This document shows, one piece after another, positions 39,264 through 48,365 of a DNA stretch of 64,000 nucleotides (its first letter is position 1; each line of letters begins with the position of its first letter). Below the pieces are notes generated by a model that was not told the DNA's origin, searched no databases, and saw only the letters and a list, made by a program, of their open reading frames with translations. Where the stretch lies: contig NZ_CP090640.1 of assembly GCF_029633825.1 (NCBI RefSeq), positions 1,674,001-1,738,000 of the forward strand. The letters are read 5' to 3'. The translations under genes and the position numbers were made by a program. The stretch is from Burkholderia contaminans (lineage in GTDB: Bacteria; Pseudomonadota; Gammaproteobacteria; Burkholderiales; Burkholderiaceae).

Positions 39264-40037
39264 ATGACCAACGCGCTTGAACGGTTCCGTCTCGACGGTC
39301 GCCGCGCACTGATTACCGGTTCCGGCCGCGGGATCGGGCTGACGCTCGCCCGGGGGCTGGCCGAGGCGGGGGCCGCGATCGTCATCAACGATCGCAATGA
39401 GGAGAAGGCCGCGACGCTCGTGCAGCACCTGCGCGAGGAAGGCTTCACGGCCGACTACGCGGTATTCGACGTTGCCGAGCATGCGCAGGTGCGCGCGGCG
39501 ATCGACGATTTCGAGGCGCGCGTCGGTGCGATCGACATCCTCGTGAACAACGCGGGCATCCAGCGCCGCGCGCCGCTCGACGCGTTCGAGCCCGACGACT
39601 GGCATGCGCTGATGCGCGTGAACCTCGACGGCGTGTTCAACGTCGCGCAGGCCGTCGCGCGGCACATGATCGCGCGCGGCCGCGGCAAGATCATCAACAT
39701 CTGCTCGGTGCAGAGCGAGCTCGCACGGCCGACGATCGCGCCGTACGCGGCGACCAAGGGCGCGGTGCGGATGCTGACGAAAGGGATGTGCGCGGACTGG
39801 GCGCGCCACGGCATCCAGGCGAACGGCCTCGCGCCCGGCTATTTCGAAACCGAACTCAACCGCGCGCTGGTCGACGACGCGGCGTTCTCGGACTGGCTGT
39901 GCAAGCGTACGCCGGCCGGCCGCTGGGGGCGCGTCGACGAGCTGTGCGGCGCGGCGATCTTCCTCGCGTCGGCTGCATCCGATTTCGTGAACGGCCAGAC
40001 GCTGTTCGTCGACGGCGGGCTGACGAGTGCCGTCTGA
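39264..40037 (+). CDS. Gluconate 5-dehydrogenase-like SDR (IdnO-like)
   Basis: A 257-residue short-chain dehydrogenase with TGSGRGIGLTLA (about 19-30), VNNAGIQRRAPLDAF, the catalytic Ser in NICSVQSEL and the Tyr-Lys motif in PYAATKGAVRMLTKG. It resembles gluconate 5-dehydrogenase (IdnO), which reduces 5-ketogluconate to gluconate. The downstream idonate dehydrogenase-like gene and the LysR gene support a sugar-acid role. A CACGAGGAGACACGC ribosome site precedes the ATG. Confidence 0.85.
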   Translation: MTNALERFRLDGRRALITGSGRGIGLTLARGLAEAGAAIVINDRNEEKAATLVQHLREEGFTADYAVFDVAEHAQVRAAIDDFEARVGAIDILVNNAGIQRRAPLDAFEPDDWHALMRVNLDGVFNVAQAVARHMIARGRGKIINICSVQSELARPTIAPYAATKGAVRMLTKGMCADWARHGIQANGLAPGYFETELNRALVDDAAFSDWLCKRTPAGRWGRVDELCGAAIFLASAASDFVNGQTLFVDGGLTSAV

Positions 40038-40050
40038 CAAGGAGGCTGTC

Positions 40051-41109
40051 ATGCGTATGCGTTGCATGTGTGTCGTGATCCACGGGCCGAACGACCTGCG
40101 CGTGGAAGAGCAGGACGCGGGCGAGATCGGCCCGGGCCAGGTGCGCGTCGATGTCGCGATGGGCGGCATCTGCGGCTCCGATCTCCATTATTTCCGGCAC
40201 GGCGGCTTCGGCGCGATCCGGCTGCAGCAGCCGATGGTGCTCGGTCATGAGGTGGCCGGCACGGTTGCGGAAGTGGCGCCGGACGTGACGTCGGTGAAGG
40301 TCGGCGATCGCGTCGCGGTCAATCCGAGCCGGCCGTGCGGCGCGTGCCGCTATTGCCTCGAAGGGCTGCCGAACCAGTGTCTCGACATGCGCTTCTACGG
40401 CAGCGCGATGCGGATGCCGCACGTGCAGGGCGCGTTCCGTAATGCGCTCGTGTGCGACGCGGTGCAGTGCGTGAAGGTCGCCGACCACGTGCCGCTGTCT
40501 CTTGCGGCGCTCGCCGAGCCATTCGCGGTCGGGCTGCATGCGGTGTCGCGCGCGGGCCCGCTGATCGGCAAGCGCGTGCTCGTGTCGGGCTGCGGGCCGA
40601 TCGGCGTGCTGGCGGTGGCGGCGGCGCGCGTGCACGGCGCGGCGGAGGTCGTCGCGACGGATGTCGTCGAAGCGCCGCTGGCAGTGGCGAGCGCGCTCGG
40701 CGCCGACCGCACGATCAATGCGGCGGCCGATGCCGGCTGGGTCGAGCGCTACGGCGCCGACAAGGGCACTTTCGACGTGATGATCGAGTGTTCAGGCAAT
40801 GCACGCGCGCTGCGCGACGGGCTGGACGTGATGCGTCCCCGCGGGGTCGTCGTGCAGCTCGGGCTCGGCGGCGATGTCAGCCTGCCGCAGAACGTCGTGG
40901 TCGCGAAAGAGCTGTCGATCTGCGGCTCGTTCCGCTTTCACGCGGAATTCGCGCTCGCGGTGCAGTTGATCAACGCGGGGCGCGTCGACCTGCGTCCGGC
41001 CGTCACGCGCGTGTTCCCGATGCGCGATGCGAACCTCGCGTTCGAGCTGGCCGGCGATCGCCAGCGCGCGATGAAGGTACTGATCGATTTCGCGACCGAG
41101 GCCGCTTGA
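40051..41109 (+). CDS. idnD: L-idonate 5-dehydrogenase-like zinc alcohol dehydrogenase
   Basis: A 352-residue medium-chain dehydrogenase. It has the catalytic zinc region GGICGSDLHYFRHG, GHEVAG, the four-cysteine structural zinc lobe CGACRYC...C (about residues 98-112) and the Rossmann loop SGCGPIGVLAV near 188. It would oxidise L-idonate to 5-ketogluconate, the substrate of the preceding SDR. It starts 13 bp after that gene with an AAGGAGG ribosome site, so the two form an operon. A kinase (idnK) is absent here, but gntK at 60919 could serve. Confidence 0.87.
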   Translation: MRMRCMCVVIHGPNDLRVEEQDAGEIGPGQVRVDVAMGGICGSDLHYFRHGGFGAIRLQQPMVLGHEVAGTVAEVAPDVTSVKVGDRVAVNPSRPCGACRYCLEGLPNQCLDMRFYGSAMRMPHVQGAFRNALVCDAVQCVKVADHVPLSLAALAEPFAVGLHAVSRAGPLIGKRVLVSGCGPIGVLAVAAARVHGAAEVVATDVVEAPLAVASALGADRTINAAADAGWVERYGADKGTFDVMIECSGNARALRDGLDVMRPRGVVVQLGLGGDVSLPQNVVVAKELSICGSFRFHAEFALAVQLINAGRVDLRPAVTRVFPMRDANLAFELAGDRQRAMKVLIDFATEAA

Positions 41110-41149
41110 CGGTGCGGCCCTGGCGCGCGACGGCTGCAGCGCCCTCGGC

Positions 41150-41187
41150 AAAAAGGCACGCCCGCAACGTGCGGCGCGTGCCTTTTT
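41150..41187 (+). terminator. Rho-independent terminator after idnD
   Basis: AAAAAGGCACGC and GCGTGCCTTTTT form a strong stem with a T-tract 40 bp after the idnD stop codon. Because both ends carry A/T tracts it can also serve the leftward GntR gene. Confidence 0.9.
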
Positions 41188-41332
41188 CGTCGTGCGGCGG
41201 AAACGGATTGCCGGCCTGCCGCATGACTGCGTGACCCGCAGCGACGCGGCGTGCGCTTTCATCGAGCGCGTGCTCGTGCATCGCGATCCATCGGAACGGT
41301 GACCGCTACGGCCGGGCGGTGGCGTGGGAGGA

Positions 41333-42025
41333 CTACGCGCCGGGCGTCGGGAAGAAGACGCCCGCGCGCTGCGCGGCGTTCGCGATGTGCGTCTCGATCG
41401 CGGTGCCGGCGGCGGCCGCATCGCGCGCGATCAGCGCGTCGACGATCGCGCGGTGCTCCTGCCACGTGGACAGCAGCAGCTCGCGCCGGTAGAACGGCAT
41501 GCGCTGGCTTTCCTTCATGATGTCCGCGCTGCTGCGCAGCACCGATTCGATCGCCGCGTTGCCGGCGAGATGGATGATCCGCATGTGGAAGTCGAAGTCG
41601 AGCTGCGACGCGTCGTCGAGCGCGCTTTCGGTGAGCGCGACGTGCAGGCTGGCGAGGTTGTCCTCGAACCACGCGATGTCGTCGTCGCTGACGACGTGCG
41701 CGGCCATCCGCGCGGCGAACCCTTCGAGCGCATAGCGCATCTGGTACGTGTCGGGCGGCGACGACTGCTCGGCGAAGCGCCATGCGTGCGCGGCCGTGGC
41801 CTGCGCGCTTTCGACATACACGCCCTTGCCGGCGCGGATGCGCAGCATCCCGAGCGCCTCGAGCGTCGACAGCGCCTCGCGCAGCGACGCGCGGCTGATC
41901 TCCAGCTCCTCGGAGAGCTGGCGCTGGGCCGGCAGCAGGCTGCCGACCGGATAAACGCCTGCCTCGATCCGGTCGCGGATCGTCGCGATGGCGGCGTCGG
42001 TCACGGTATGCGGAACGTTTTTCAT
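41333..42025 (-). CDS. GntR/FadR-family regulator of the allantoate cluster
   Basis: A 230-residue regulator with an N-terminal winged helix (LPAQRQLSEELEISRASLREA, LSTLEALGML, about 20-75) and an FCD effector domain (LDFDFHMRIIHLAGN with likely metal-binding His/Asp). The start MKNVPHTVTD at 42025 was chosen over an ATG 14 codons upstream that would include an operator-like palindrome. It is divergent from the transporter and purine genes, and two matching palindromes lie in the shared region. It probably represses itself and the transporter operon; the ligand is unknown. Confidence 0.88.
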   Translation of the reverse strand: MKNVPHTVTDAAIATIRDRIEAGVYPVGSLLPAQRQLSEELEISRASLREALSTLEALGMLRIRAGKGVYVESAQATAAHAWRFAEQSSPPDTYQMRYALEGFAARMAAHVVSDDDIAWFEDNLASLHVALTESALDDASQLDFDFHMRIIHLAGNAAIESVLRSSADIMKESQRMPFYRRELLLSTWQEHRAIVDALIARDAAAAGTAIETHIANAAQRAGVFFPTPGA

Positions 42026-42038
42026 GATGTGAACTTTG

Positions 42039-42053
42039 GCCGGTCTGACCGGC
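42039..42053. promoter_or_regulatory. GntR operator candidate 1
   Basis: GCCGGTCTGACCGGC is a perfect 6-bp inverted repeat with a CTG centre and the GGT-N3-ACC core of FadR-type GntR sites. It sits 14 bp upstream of the regulator start, consistent with autorepression. Confidence 0.6.
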
Positions 42054-42169
42054 ATTGTAATCCGCACGCGGGCGGTGCATGACCGCCCTACGGGAAAGCC
42101 ACGATCCGCCCCTGTCCGACGGATCGAAGCCAGGCGGGCAGGGGCGGGAAATCCCTATTTTGTCCGTCC

Positions 42170-42198
42170 TTGACGCGACTATATCGGCTTCCTACTAT
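42170..42198 (+). promoter_or_regulatory. Sigma-70 promoter of the DctA-family gene
   Basis: TTGACG (42170-42175), a 17-bp spacer and TACTAT (42193-42198) form one of the best promoter matches in the window. Transcription would start near 42205, just before operator 2. Confidence 0.7.
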
Positions 42199-42211
42199 CC
42201 ACCATAACATC

Positions 42212-42226
42212 ACTGGTCTTACCAGT
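42212..42226. promoter_or_regulatory. GntR operator candidate 2
   Basis: ACTGGTCTTACCAGT is a perfect 6-bp inverted repeat sharing the GGT-N3-ACC core with operator 1. It lies about 7 bp after the predicted transcription start of the transporter gene, where a bound repressor would block elongation. Confidence 0.65.
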
Positions 42227-42267
42227 ATGAACAGACGAAACTGCAACCGTTGGATCGGGAGAGCGCC

Positions 42268-43590
42268 GTGTCGAAATTCCTCAATTCGCTGTTTGGCCGG
42301 GTAGTCGTCGCACTAATTTTAGGGATCGCGCTCGGTGCGTTCTTCCCGCATTTCGCCGAGTCGTTGCGACCGCTCGGCGACGGCTTCCTGAAGCTGATCA
42401 AGATGGTGATCGGGCCGATCGTGTTCTGCGTGGTGGTCAGCGGGATGGCCAACGCGGGCGACCTGAAGAAGGTCGGCCGGGTCGGCCTGAAGGCCGTCAT
42501 CTACTTCGAGATCATGACGACGCTCGCGCTCGGCATCGGCCTCGTCCTCGCGTGGGTCACGCGCCCGGGCGTCGGGATGAACATCGACCTGCGCTCGCTC
42601 GACGCGTCGTCGCTCGCGTCGTACGCAAAGAACGCCGAAAGCCTGAAGGACACGGCCGGCTACCTGATGAAGATCATCCCCGAGACCGCGATCGACGCGT
42701 TCGCGAAGGGCGACATCCTGCAGATCCTCGTGTTCGCGGTGCTGTTCGGCTCCGCGCTGTCGCTGCTCGGCGACAAGGCGCAGCGCGTCAACTCGCTGAT
42801 CGAGGAACTGTCGCACGTGTTCTTCCGGATCATCGGCTTCATCATCAAGCTCGCGCCGCTCGGCGTGCTCGGCGCGATCGCGTTCACGACCGGCAAGTAC
42901 GGCGTCGCGTCGCTCAAGCAGCTCGGCTACCTGGTTGCGGTGTTCTACCTGAGCTGCTTCGTGTTCGTCACGGTCGTGCTCGGCGCGGTGATGCGGCTCG
43001 CGGGCTTCTCGGTGTTCAAGCTGATCCGCTACCTGCGCGAGGAGCTGTCGATCGTGCTCGGCACGGCGTCGTCGGATGCGGTGCTGCCGCAGGTGATGCG
43101 CAAGCTCGAATACATGGGCGTGAAGGATTCGACGGTCGGCCTCGTGATCCCGACCGGCTATTCGTTCAACCTCGACGGCTTCTCGATCTACCTGACGCTC
43201 GCCGTGCTGTTCATTGCACAGGCCACCAACACGCCGCTGTCGACGCACGACCTGATCGTCGTGCTGCTCGTATCGCTCGTCACGTCGAAGGGCGCGCACG
43301 GGATCCCGGGCTCGGCGATCGTGATCCTCGCGGCGACGCTGTCGGCGATCCCGGCGATTCCGGTGCTCGGCCTCGTGCTGATCCTGCCGGTCGACTGGTT
43401 CGTCGGCATCGCCCGCGCGCTGACCAACCTGATCGGCAACTGCGTCGCGACGGTCGTCGTCGCGGTGTGGGAGAACGACATCGATCGTGCCCGCGCGACG
43501 CGCGTGCTGAACCGCGAGCTGCGTTACGTGCCGGCCGAAGAGGAAGGCCGCACGGCGCCGGTCGCCGGCGACCAGGCTCACGCGCTCTGA
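42268..43590 (+). CDS. dctA: DctA-family dicarboxylate/cation symporter
   Basis: A 440-residue inner-membrane symporter closely resembling DctA. It has PLGDGFLKLIKMVIGPIVFC in the first third, the LAPLGVLGAIAFTTGKYG segment, the re-entrant loop GTASSDAVLPQVM and the substrate motif PTGYSFNLDGFSIYLT. The start is GTG at 42268 with GGGAG 6 bp upstream; a TTG six codons earlier is less likely. Family members carry C4-dicarboxylates, but its place before allantoicase and ureidoglycolate lyase suggests an intermediate of purine breakdown as substrate. Confidence 0.88.
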   Translation: MSKFLNSLFGRVVVALILGIALGAFFPHFAESLRPLGDGFLKLIKMVIGPIVFCVVVSGMANAGDLKKVGRVGLKAVIYFEIMTTLALGIGLVLAWVTRPGVGMNIDLRSLDASSLASYAKNAESLKDTAGYLMKIIPETAIDAFAKGDILQILVFAVLFGSALSLLGDKAQRVNSLIEELSHVFFRIIGFIIKLAPLGVLGAIAFTTGKYGVASLKQLGYLVAVFYLSCFVFVTVVLGAVMRLAGFSVFKLIRYLREELSIVLGTASSDAVLPQVMRKLEYMGVKDSTVGLVIPTGYSFNLDGFSIYLTLAVLFIAQATNTPLSTHDLIVVLLVSLVTSKGAHGIPGSAIVILAATLSAIPAIPVLGLVLILPVDWFVGIARALTNLIGNCVATVVVAVWENDIDRARATRVLNRELRYVPAEEEGRTAPVAGDQAHAL

Positions 43591-43695
43591 GCGCACCCCC
43601 CGCGCGGGGCGGCTTCCCCTGGTCGTCCCGCGCAACCGAATTCATGCAGCCGGCGCCTCGATGCGCCGGCACGCCATCAAACATCAGGAGACGAC

Positions 43696-44703
43696 ATGGC
43701 AGCCCCCATCCTCGATCCGAATGCGCCTGCCTTTACGCGGCGTTACATGAACCTCGCCGACCCGCGCCTCGGGGCGCAGGCGCTCTTTGCCAGCGATGAA
43801 TTCTTCGCGCCGAAAGAGCGCATGCTGAATCCCGAGCCGGCCGTATTCATCCCCGGCAAGTACGACGACCACGGCAAGTGGATGGACGGCTGGGAAACAC
43901 GCCGCAAGCGCACGACCGGCCACGACTTCTGCGTGGTGCGGCTCGCGCGGCCGGGCGTGATCCACGGCGTCGACCTCGATACGAGCCACTTCACCGGCAA
44001 CTTCCCGCCGGCCGCGTCGATCGACGCATGCGTCGCCGAAGGCGACCTGCCGCCTGACGACACGCAATGGCGCCCGATCGTCCCGGCGACGACGCTGCAG
44101 GGCAATTCGCATCACTACGTGAGCGTCGACGATGCGCAGCCCTATACGCACCTGCGCGTGAACCTGTACCCGGACGGCGGCCTCGCACGGCTGCGCGTGT
44201 ACGGCCAGCCGCAGCGCGACTGGCGCCAGGTGCCGGCCGGCGAGCTCGTCGATCTCGCGGCGATCGAGAACGGCGGTTACCTGGTGGCCGCGAACAACCA
44301 GCACTTCGGCCCGGCATCGCAGATGCTGATGCCGGGGCGCGGCGTGAACATGGGCGACGGCTGGGAAACGCGGCGGCGCCGCGAGCCCGGCAACGACTGG
44401 GCGATCGTCGCGCTCGCGCGGCCGGGCATCATCCGGCGCGTCGAGGTCGATACCGCGTTCTTCAAGGGCAATTTCCCCGACCGCTGCTCGCTGCAGGCCG
44501 CGCGGGTCGAGGGCGGCACCGACGATTCGCTCGTCACGCAGGCGATGTTCTGGGCCGAACTGCTCGGCGAGCAGAAGCTGCAGATGGACCACGTCCACAC
44601 GTTCGACCAGCTTGCCGCGCTCGGCCCCGTCACGCACGTGCGTTTCAACATCTTCCCGGACGGTGGCGTGTCGCGCCTGCGTCTGTGGGGCGAGCCGGCT
44701 TGA
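43696..44703 (+). CDS. alc: Allantoicase
   Basis: A 335-residue enzyme that hydrolyses allantoate to ureidoglycolate and urea. The internal duplication typical of allantoicase is plain: GWETRRKR...[17 protein letters not shown] in the first half (about 55-105) and GWETRRRR...[17 protein letters not shown] in the second (about 220-265). Each is followed by a HFTGNFP or FFKGNFP stretch. ATCAGGAG precedes the ATG. The next gene encodes the following step. Confidence 0.95.
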   Translation: MAAPILDPNAPAFTRRYMNLADPRLGAQALFASDEFFAPKERMLNPEPAVFIPGKYDDHGKWMDGWETRRKRTTGHDFCVVRLARPGVIHGVDLDTSHFTGNFPPAASIDACVAEGDLPPDDTQWRPIVPATTLQGNSHHYVSVDDAQPYTHLRVNLYPDGGLARLRVYGQPQRDWRQVPAGELVDLAAIENGGYLVAANNQHFGPASQMLMPGRGVNMGDGWETRRRREPGNDWAIVALARPGIIRRVEVDTAFFKGNFPDRCSLQAARVEGGTDDSLVTQAMFWAELLGEQKLQMDHVHTFDQLAALGPVTHVRFNIFPDGGVSRLRLWGEPA

Positions 44704-44717
44704 AGGAGGGCAAGGGC

Positions 44718-45236
44718 ATGAGCGAATCCCGGATCCTGCGCGTCGAGCGCCTGACGCGCGAAGCGTTTGCGCCGTTCGGCGACGTGATCGCGCTCGAAGG
44801 CGCGCGTCATTTTCCGATCAACGGCGGCACGACCGAGCGCTTCCACGATCTCGCGACGATCGACGTATGCGCGGACGGCGGCCGCCCGCTCGTCAGCGTT
44901 TTCCGCGCACAGCCGCGCGCGCTGCCGGTCGCGGTCACGCTGATGGAGCGCCATCCGCACGGCAGCCAGGCGTTCATCCCGCTCGCGGCCGTGTCGCGCT
45001 ACGCGATCGTCGTCGCGCCGGCCGGCGAATTCCGGCCCGACGCGATGCGCGCGTTCCTCGCGGAAGGCTGGCAGGGCGTGAACTATGCGAAGGGCGTCTG
45101 GCACCATCCGCTGCTCGCGCTCGATGCGGTCAGCGATTTCGTGATCGTCGATCGCGGCGGGCCGCAGCCGAATTGCGACGAGATTCCGCTCGAGTGCGCG
45201 TGGGCGCTCGAGTTCGAGCCGGCCTGCGCGGCCTGA
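44718..45236 (+). CDS. allA: Ureidoglycolate lyase
   Basis: A 172-residue lyase that splits ureidoglycolate into glyoxylate and urea. It begins [20 protein letters not shown] and contains [31 protein letters not shown] and [11 protein letters not shown], all usual for AllA. It starts 14 bp after alc with a GAAGGAGGG ribosome site, so both belong to one operon. A urease or glyoxylate route is not in the window. Confidence 0.95.
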   Translation: MSESRILRVERLTREAFAPFGDVIALEGARHFPINGGTTERFHDLATIDVCADGGRPLVSVFRAQPRALPVAVTLMERHPHGSQAFIPLAAVSRYAIVVAPAGEFRPDAMRAFLAEGWQGVNYAKGVWHHPLLALDAVSDFVIVDRGGPQPNCDEIPLECAWALEFEPACAA

Positions 45237-45349
45237 CGCAAGGGCGGCGTCCTGCTCCGGCAGCCTGACGGCAGCCCGGGCGGGGATGTCGAAGGGTTTT
45301 CGAAAGCCTGGGGCGCACGATTCGCGCGGCGCCGTTATCCCGAAAAGGA

Positions 45350-45383
45350 CACGGCCCGGGCGGCGAGATGCCGGCCGGGCCGT
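45350..45383 (-). terminator. Terminator hairpin downstream of fur
   Basis: CACGGCCCGG pairs with CCGGGCCGTG around a G/C-rich loop. On the minus strand the stem is followed by TCCTTTTC, so it fits as the end of fur; for the rightward allA message it is less favourable. Confidence 0.6.
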
Positions 45384-45406
45384 GCTGCGTGCGCGAGGCG
45401 CGCGAA

Positions 45407-45835
45407 TCAGTGCTTGCGGTGCGGGCAGTTCTCGGTCGTGCAGGAACCGTACATCGCGAGCGAGTGCTCCTGGAGCCGGAAGCCGCGCTCCTTCGCGATC
45501 GCCTGCTGGCGGCTTTCGATCTCGGCGTCGAAGAATTCCTCGACGCGGCCGCAATCGAGGCACACGAGGTGGTCGTGGTGCGAGCCTTCGTTCAGTTCGA
45601 ACACGGCCTTGCCGGATTCGAAGTTGCTGCGCGACAGCAGGCCGGCCTGCTCGAACTGCGTCAGCACGCGGTAGACGGTGGCCAGCCCGATGTCGAGCTG
45701 CTCGTTGAGCAGGTTCCGGTAGACGTCTTCTGCCGTCAGGTGGCGCACCGGGCTTTGCTGGAAGATCTCGAGAATCTTGAGGCGCGGTAGGGTGGCCTTT
45801 AGCCCGATATTCTTGAGATCCGTCGGATTGGTCAT
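45407..45835 (-). CDS. fur: Ferric uptake regulator Fur
   Basis: A 142-residue metal-responsive repressor. The N-terminal winged helix ([25 protein letters not shown]-type recognition helix) is followed by the dimerisation domain with the His-rich [18 protein letters not shown] and a C-terminal [11 protein letters not shown]. It controls iron acquisition genes with Fe2+ as co-repressor. It is divergent from bamE, a linkage common in proteobacteria, and ends at a hairpin. Confidence 0.97.
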   Translation of the reverse strand: MTNPTDLKNIGLKATLPRLKILEIFQQSPVRHLTAEDVYRNLLNEQLDIGLATVYRVLTQFEQAGLLSRSNFESGKAVFELNEGSHHDHLVCLDCGRVEEFFDAEIESRQQAIAKERGFRLQEHSLAMYGSCTTENCPHRKH

Positions 45836-45977
45836 GGCTAGGCATCCCTAGAGTACAATGCAGGGCTTCAATGTTACCGGCTTTTCGCCGTTCCAGAAAC
45901 ACGCGCGGCCTGCAACGCGGGCCTGCACGGTGAGGGAAATGATTCCAGAATCTCTTTCGCACTTTCAGAGGAGCCGC
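45836..45977 (+). promoter_or_regulatory. fur/bamE divergent promoter region
   Basis: TACAAT at 45854-45859 is a good -10 for bamE, giving a leader of about 110 nt; its -35 is poor. The bamE ribosome site is AGAGGAG just before 45978. Confidence 0.45.
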
Positions 45978-46850
45978 ATGCGGAGTGTCATCATCGCTGC
46001 CGCCGCCGTTGCCGCGCTGGCTGGTTGTTCGTCGTACGACAGCGTGACGCAGCGCATCGCGCAGAGCATCACCCCCTATCGGATCACCGTCGTGCAAGGC
46101 AACTTCGTGTCGCAGGAGAAGGCCGCGCAGCTGCAGGTCGGCATGTCGCGCGAGCAGGTGCGTGCGCTGCTCGGCACCCCGCTGCTGGCCGACATGTTCC
46201 ACGCCGACCGCTGGGATTACCTCTTCTACTTCAAGCGCGGCTCGACGGCAGTCGTCCAGCAGCGCGATCTCGTCGTGACGTTCTCGGGCGATCGCCTGGC
46301 GAGCTGGACGGGGGCGGACAACCTGCCTTCGGAGCTCGACCTGCTGGCCGACATCGACGGCGACCGCGGCGGCAAGAAGGCGAAGGCAGCCGCAGCGGCG
46401 AAGAAGGCCGCCGAGGCCGCCGCCGCCGCGAGCGCCGCGCAAGCGGCCGCGAGCGCGCCGGCGCCGGAGGCTGTCGCCAGCCCGTCCACCGCGCCGGCGT
46501 CCGGTGCGGCGGTCGACCGGATGCGAACGCGCAGGCCGCTCGCGCGGCGAACCGTGCGACGAACCGGTGTCGGGTCAGGGCACGGCCGCACGGCGGTTCG
46601 CGCCGTCCACGCAGGCTGCCGGCGGTGCGCCGGTGCCGGGCGGCCAGCCGCCGGGCGCGGTTCCGGCGATCCAGCCGCAGTTCCAGTTCCATCGTCCGCC
46701 GCAGCCGAACGTGTCGAACGAGGCATCGCCGCCGGTCGGCCCGCAAGGCTCCGATACGCTGCAGAACCAGCCGCTCACCGCGCCGGCACAGTAAGTTCGC
46801 GTGCGGAAACCGGGCGGCGTGTGCCGCCCGTCTTTAGACCTGTCGTGTAG
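45978..46850 (+). CDS. bamE: Outer-membrane assembly lipoprotein BamE (OmlA/SmpA) with frameshifted tail
   Basis: BamE is a lipoprotein of the BAM complex that inserts outer-membrane proteins. The signal MRSVIIAAAAVAALAGCSS has lipobox LAGC with Cys17. The SmpA/OmlA domain (about 25-115) is intact: VQGNFVSQEKAAQLQVGMSR, LLGTPLLADMFHADRWDYLF. An Ala/Lys-rich stretch follows. After about residue 180 the frame becomes Arg-rich junk and runs to 46850. The natural tail is spread over two other frames: DANAQAARAANRATNR, then VSGQGTAARRFAP to TLQNQPLTAPAQ with its stop at 46794. Two single-base losses (near 46517 and 46566), each a C from a CCC run, explain this. The core function is probably unaffected. 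Confidence 0.85.
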   Translation: MRSVIIAAAAVAALAGCSSYDSVTQRIAQSITPYRITVVQGNFVSQEKAAQLQVGMSREQVRALLGTPLLADMFHADRWDYLFYFKRGSTAVVQQRDLVVTFSGDRLASWTGADNLPSELDLLADIDGDRGGKKAKAAAAAKKAAEAAAAASAAQAAASAPAPEAVASPSTAPASGAAVDRMRTRRPLARRTVRRTGVGSGHGRTAVRAVHAGCRRCAGAGRPAAGRGSGDPAAVPVPSSAAAERVERGIAAGRPARLRYAAEPAAHRAGTVSSRAETGRRVPPVFRPVV

Positions 46851-46856
46851 AAAGCC

Positions 46857-47654
46857 ATGAAGATTGCGATTGCCGGGGCATCGGGCCGAATGGGCCGGAT
46901 GCTGATCGAAGCCGTTCTCAACGATGCCGACGCGCAGCTCGTCGGCGCGCTCGACCGCGCCGATTCGCCATTCCTCGGCCAGGACGCCGGCGCGTTCCTC
47001 GGCAAGGAAACCGGGGTCAAGCTGACCGCCGACCTCGACGCCGTGTTCGCGCAGGCCGACACCCTGATCGATTTCACGCGTCCGGAAGGCACGATGGCGC
47101 ATATCGAGGCCGCGCTGCGCCACGACGTGAAGCTCGTGATCGGCACGACCGGCTTCACCGCCGAGCAGAAGGCCGAGCTGCAGGCCGCGGCAGGCAAGAT
47201 CGGCATCGTGTTCGCGGCGAACATGAGCGTCGGCGTGAACGTCACGCTGAAGCTGCTCGAATTCGCGGCGAAGCATTTCTCGCACGGCTACGACATCGAG
47301 ATCATCGAGGCGCATCACCGTCACAAGGTCGATGCGCCGTCGGGCACCGCGCTGATGATGGGCGAAGCCGTCGCCGGCGCGCTCGGGCGTTCGCTCGACG
47401 AGTGCGCGGTGTACGGCCGCCACGGCGTGACGGGCGAGCGCGATCCGTCGTCGATCGGCTTTGCCGCGGTGCGCGGCGGCGACATCGTCGGCGATCACAC
47501 CGTGCTGTTTGCCGGGATCGGCGAGCGCATCGAGATCACGCACAAGTCGTCGAGCCGCGTGTCGTATGCGCAGGGCGCGCTGCGCGCGGTCCACTTCCTG
47601 TCGGCGCGCGGCGCCGGCCTGTTCGACATGCAGGACGTGCTCGGCCTGCGCTGA
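46857..47654 (+). CDS. dapB: 4-hydroxy-tetrahydrodipicolinate reductase DapB
   Basis: A 265-residue NAD(P)H-dependent enzyme of lysine and diaminopimelate synthesis. It has the cofactor loop GASGRMGRM (7-15), IGTTGFT, the catalytic [15 protein letters not shown] (about 153-167) and a C-terminal [18 protein letters not shown]. Length is typical. It follows bamE at once and precedes the exbB-like gene by 18 bp. Confidence 0.97.
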   Translation: MKIAIAGASGRMGRMLIEAVLNDADAQLVGALDRADSPFLGQDAGAFLGKETGVKLTADLDAVFAQADTLIDFTRPEGTMAHIEAALRHDVKLVIGTTGFTAEQKAELQAAAGKIGIVFAANMSVGVNVTLKLLEFAAKHFSHGYDIEIIEAHHRHKVDAPSGTALMMGEAVAGALGRSLDECAVYGRHGVTGERDPSSIGFAAVRGGDIVGDHTVLFAGIGERIEITHKSSSRVSYAQGALRAVHFLSARGAGLFDMQDVLGLR

Positions 47655-47672
47655 TACCACGGGGAAACTCCG

Positions 47673-48341
47673 ATGGCGATACCCACCGGCGTTGTCCACT
47701 ACCTCGAAAGCGGCGATGCGATCACGCATGCCGTTGCCTACGTGCTGCTGGCGATGTCCGTCGCCAGCTGGTGCTTCCTCCTCATGAAAGCCTGGCTCCT
47801 GGTCCGTGCGAAGCGGCAGGGGCCGCGCGCGCTCGCCGCGTTCTGGCGCGCGTCGTCGCTCGACGCGGGCATCGCCGCGCTCGCCGGCGCCGATCGCGAG
47901 CGCGTGTTCGTGCCGCTCGCCGAAGCCGCGCGCGATGCGGCCGACGACCACGACCCGGCTGCCCCGGCTGCGCGCGTCGAGCGCAGCGAACGCGTGCTGC
48001 GCGCGTTGCGGCACGCGATGCTGCGCTCGCAGCGGCGCCTCGAATTCGGCCAGGTGCTGCTCGCGTCGATCGGCAGCACCGCGCCGTTCGTCGGGCTGCT
48101 CGGCACCGTATGGGGCATCTACCACGCGCTCGGCAGCATCGCCGCGAGCGGGCAGGCGCAGATCGAGAACGTCGCGGGGCCGGTCGGCGAGGCGCTGATC
48201 ATGACCGCGTTCGGTCTCGTCGTCGCGATTCCCGCCGTGCTGGCCTACAACATCCTCGGGCGGCTCGTGCGGCAGCTTGCCGAGGAGCTCGACGGCTTCG
48301 CGCGCGACCTGCACGTGTTCGTGTGCGCGCAGGAAGCCTGA
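47673..48341 (+). CDS. exbB: MotA/TolQ/ExbB proton channel family protein
   Basis: A 222-residue inner-membrane protein with one hydrophobic helix near the N-terminus (about 20-42), a cytoplasmic domain, and two helices around residues 120-200 within the family block RLEFGQVLLASIGSTAPFVG, LGTVWGIYHALGSIA and EALIMTAFGLVVAIPAVLAY. With the ExbD-like partner 24 bp downstream it forms a proton-driven motor complex. Neither tonB nor the other tol genes is adjacent, so ExbB is preferred over TolQ by arrangement only. Confidence 0.88.
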   Translation: MAIPTGVVHYLESGDAITHAVAYVLLAMSVASWCFLLMKAWLLVRAKRQGPRALAAFWRASSLDAGIAALAGADRERVFVPLAEAARDAADDHDPAAPAARVERSERVLRALRHAMLRSQRRLEFGQVLLASIGSTAPFVGLLGTVWGIYHALGSIAASGQAQIENVAGPVGEALIMTAFGLVVAIPAVLAYNILGRLVRQLAEELDGFARDLHVFVCAQEA

Positions 48342-48365
48342 CGTACCCATTCCGGAGAAGCGACC

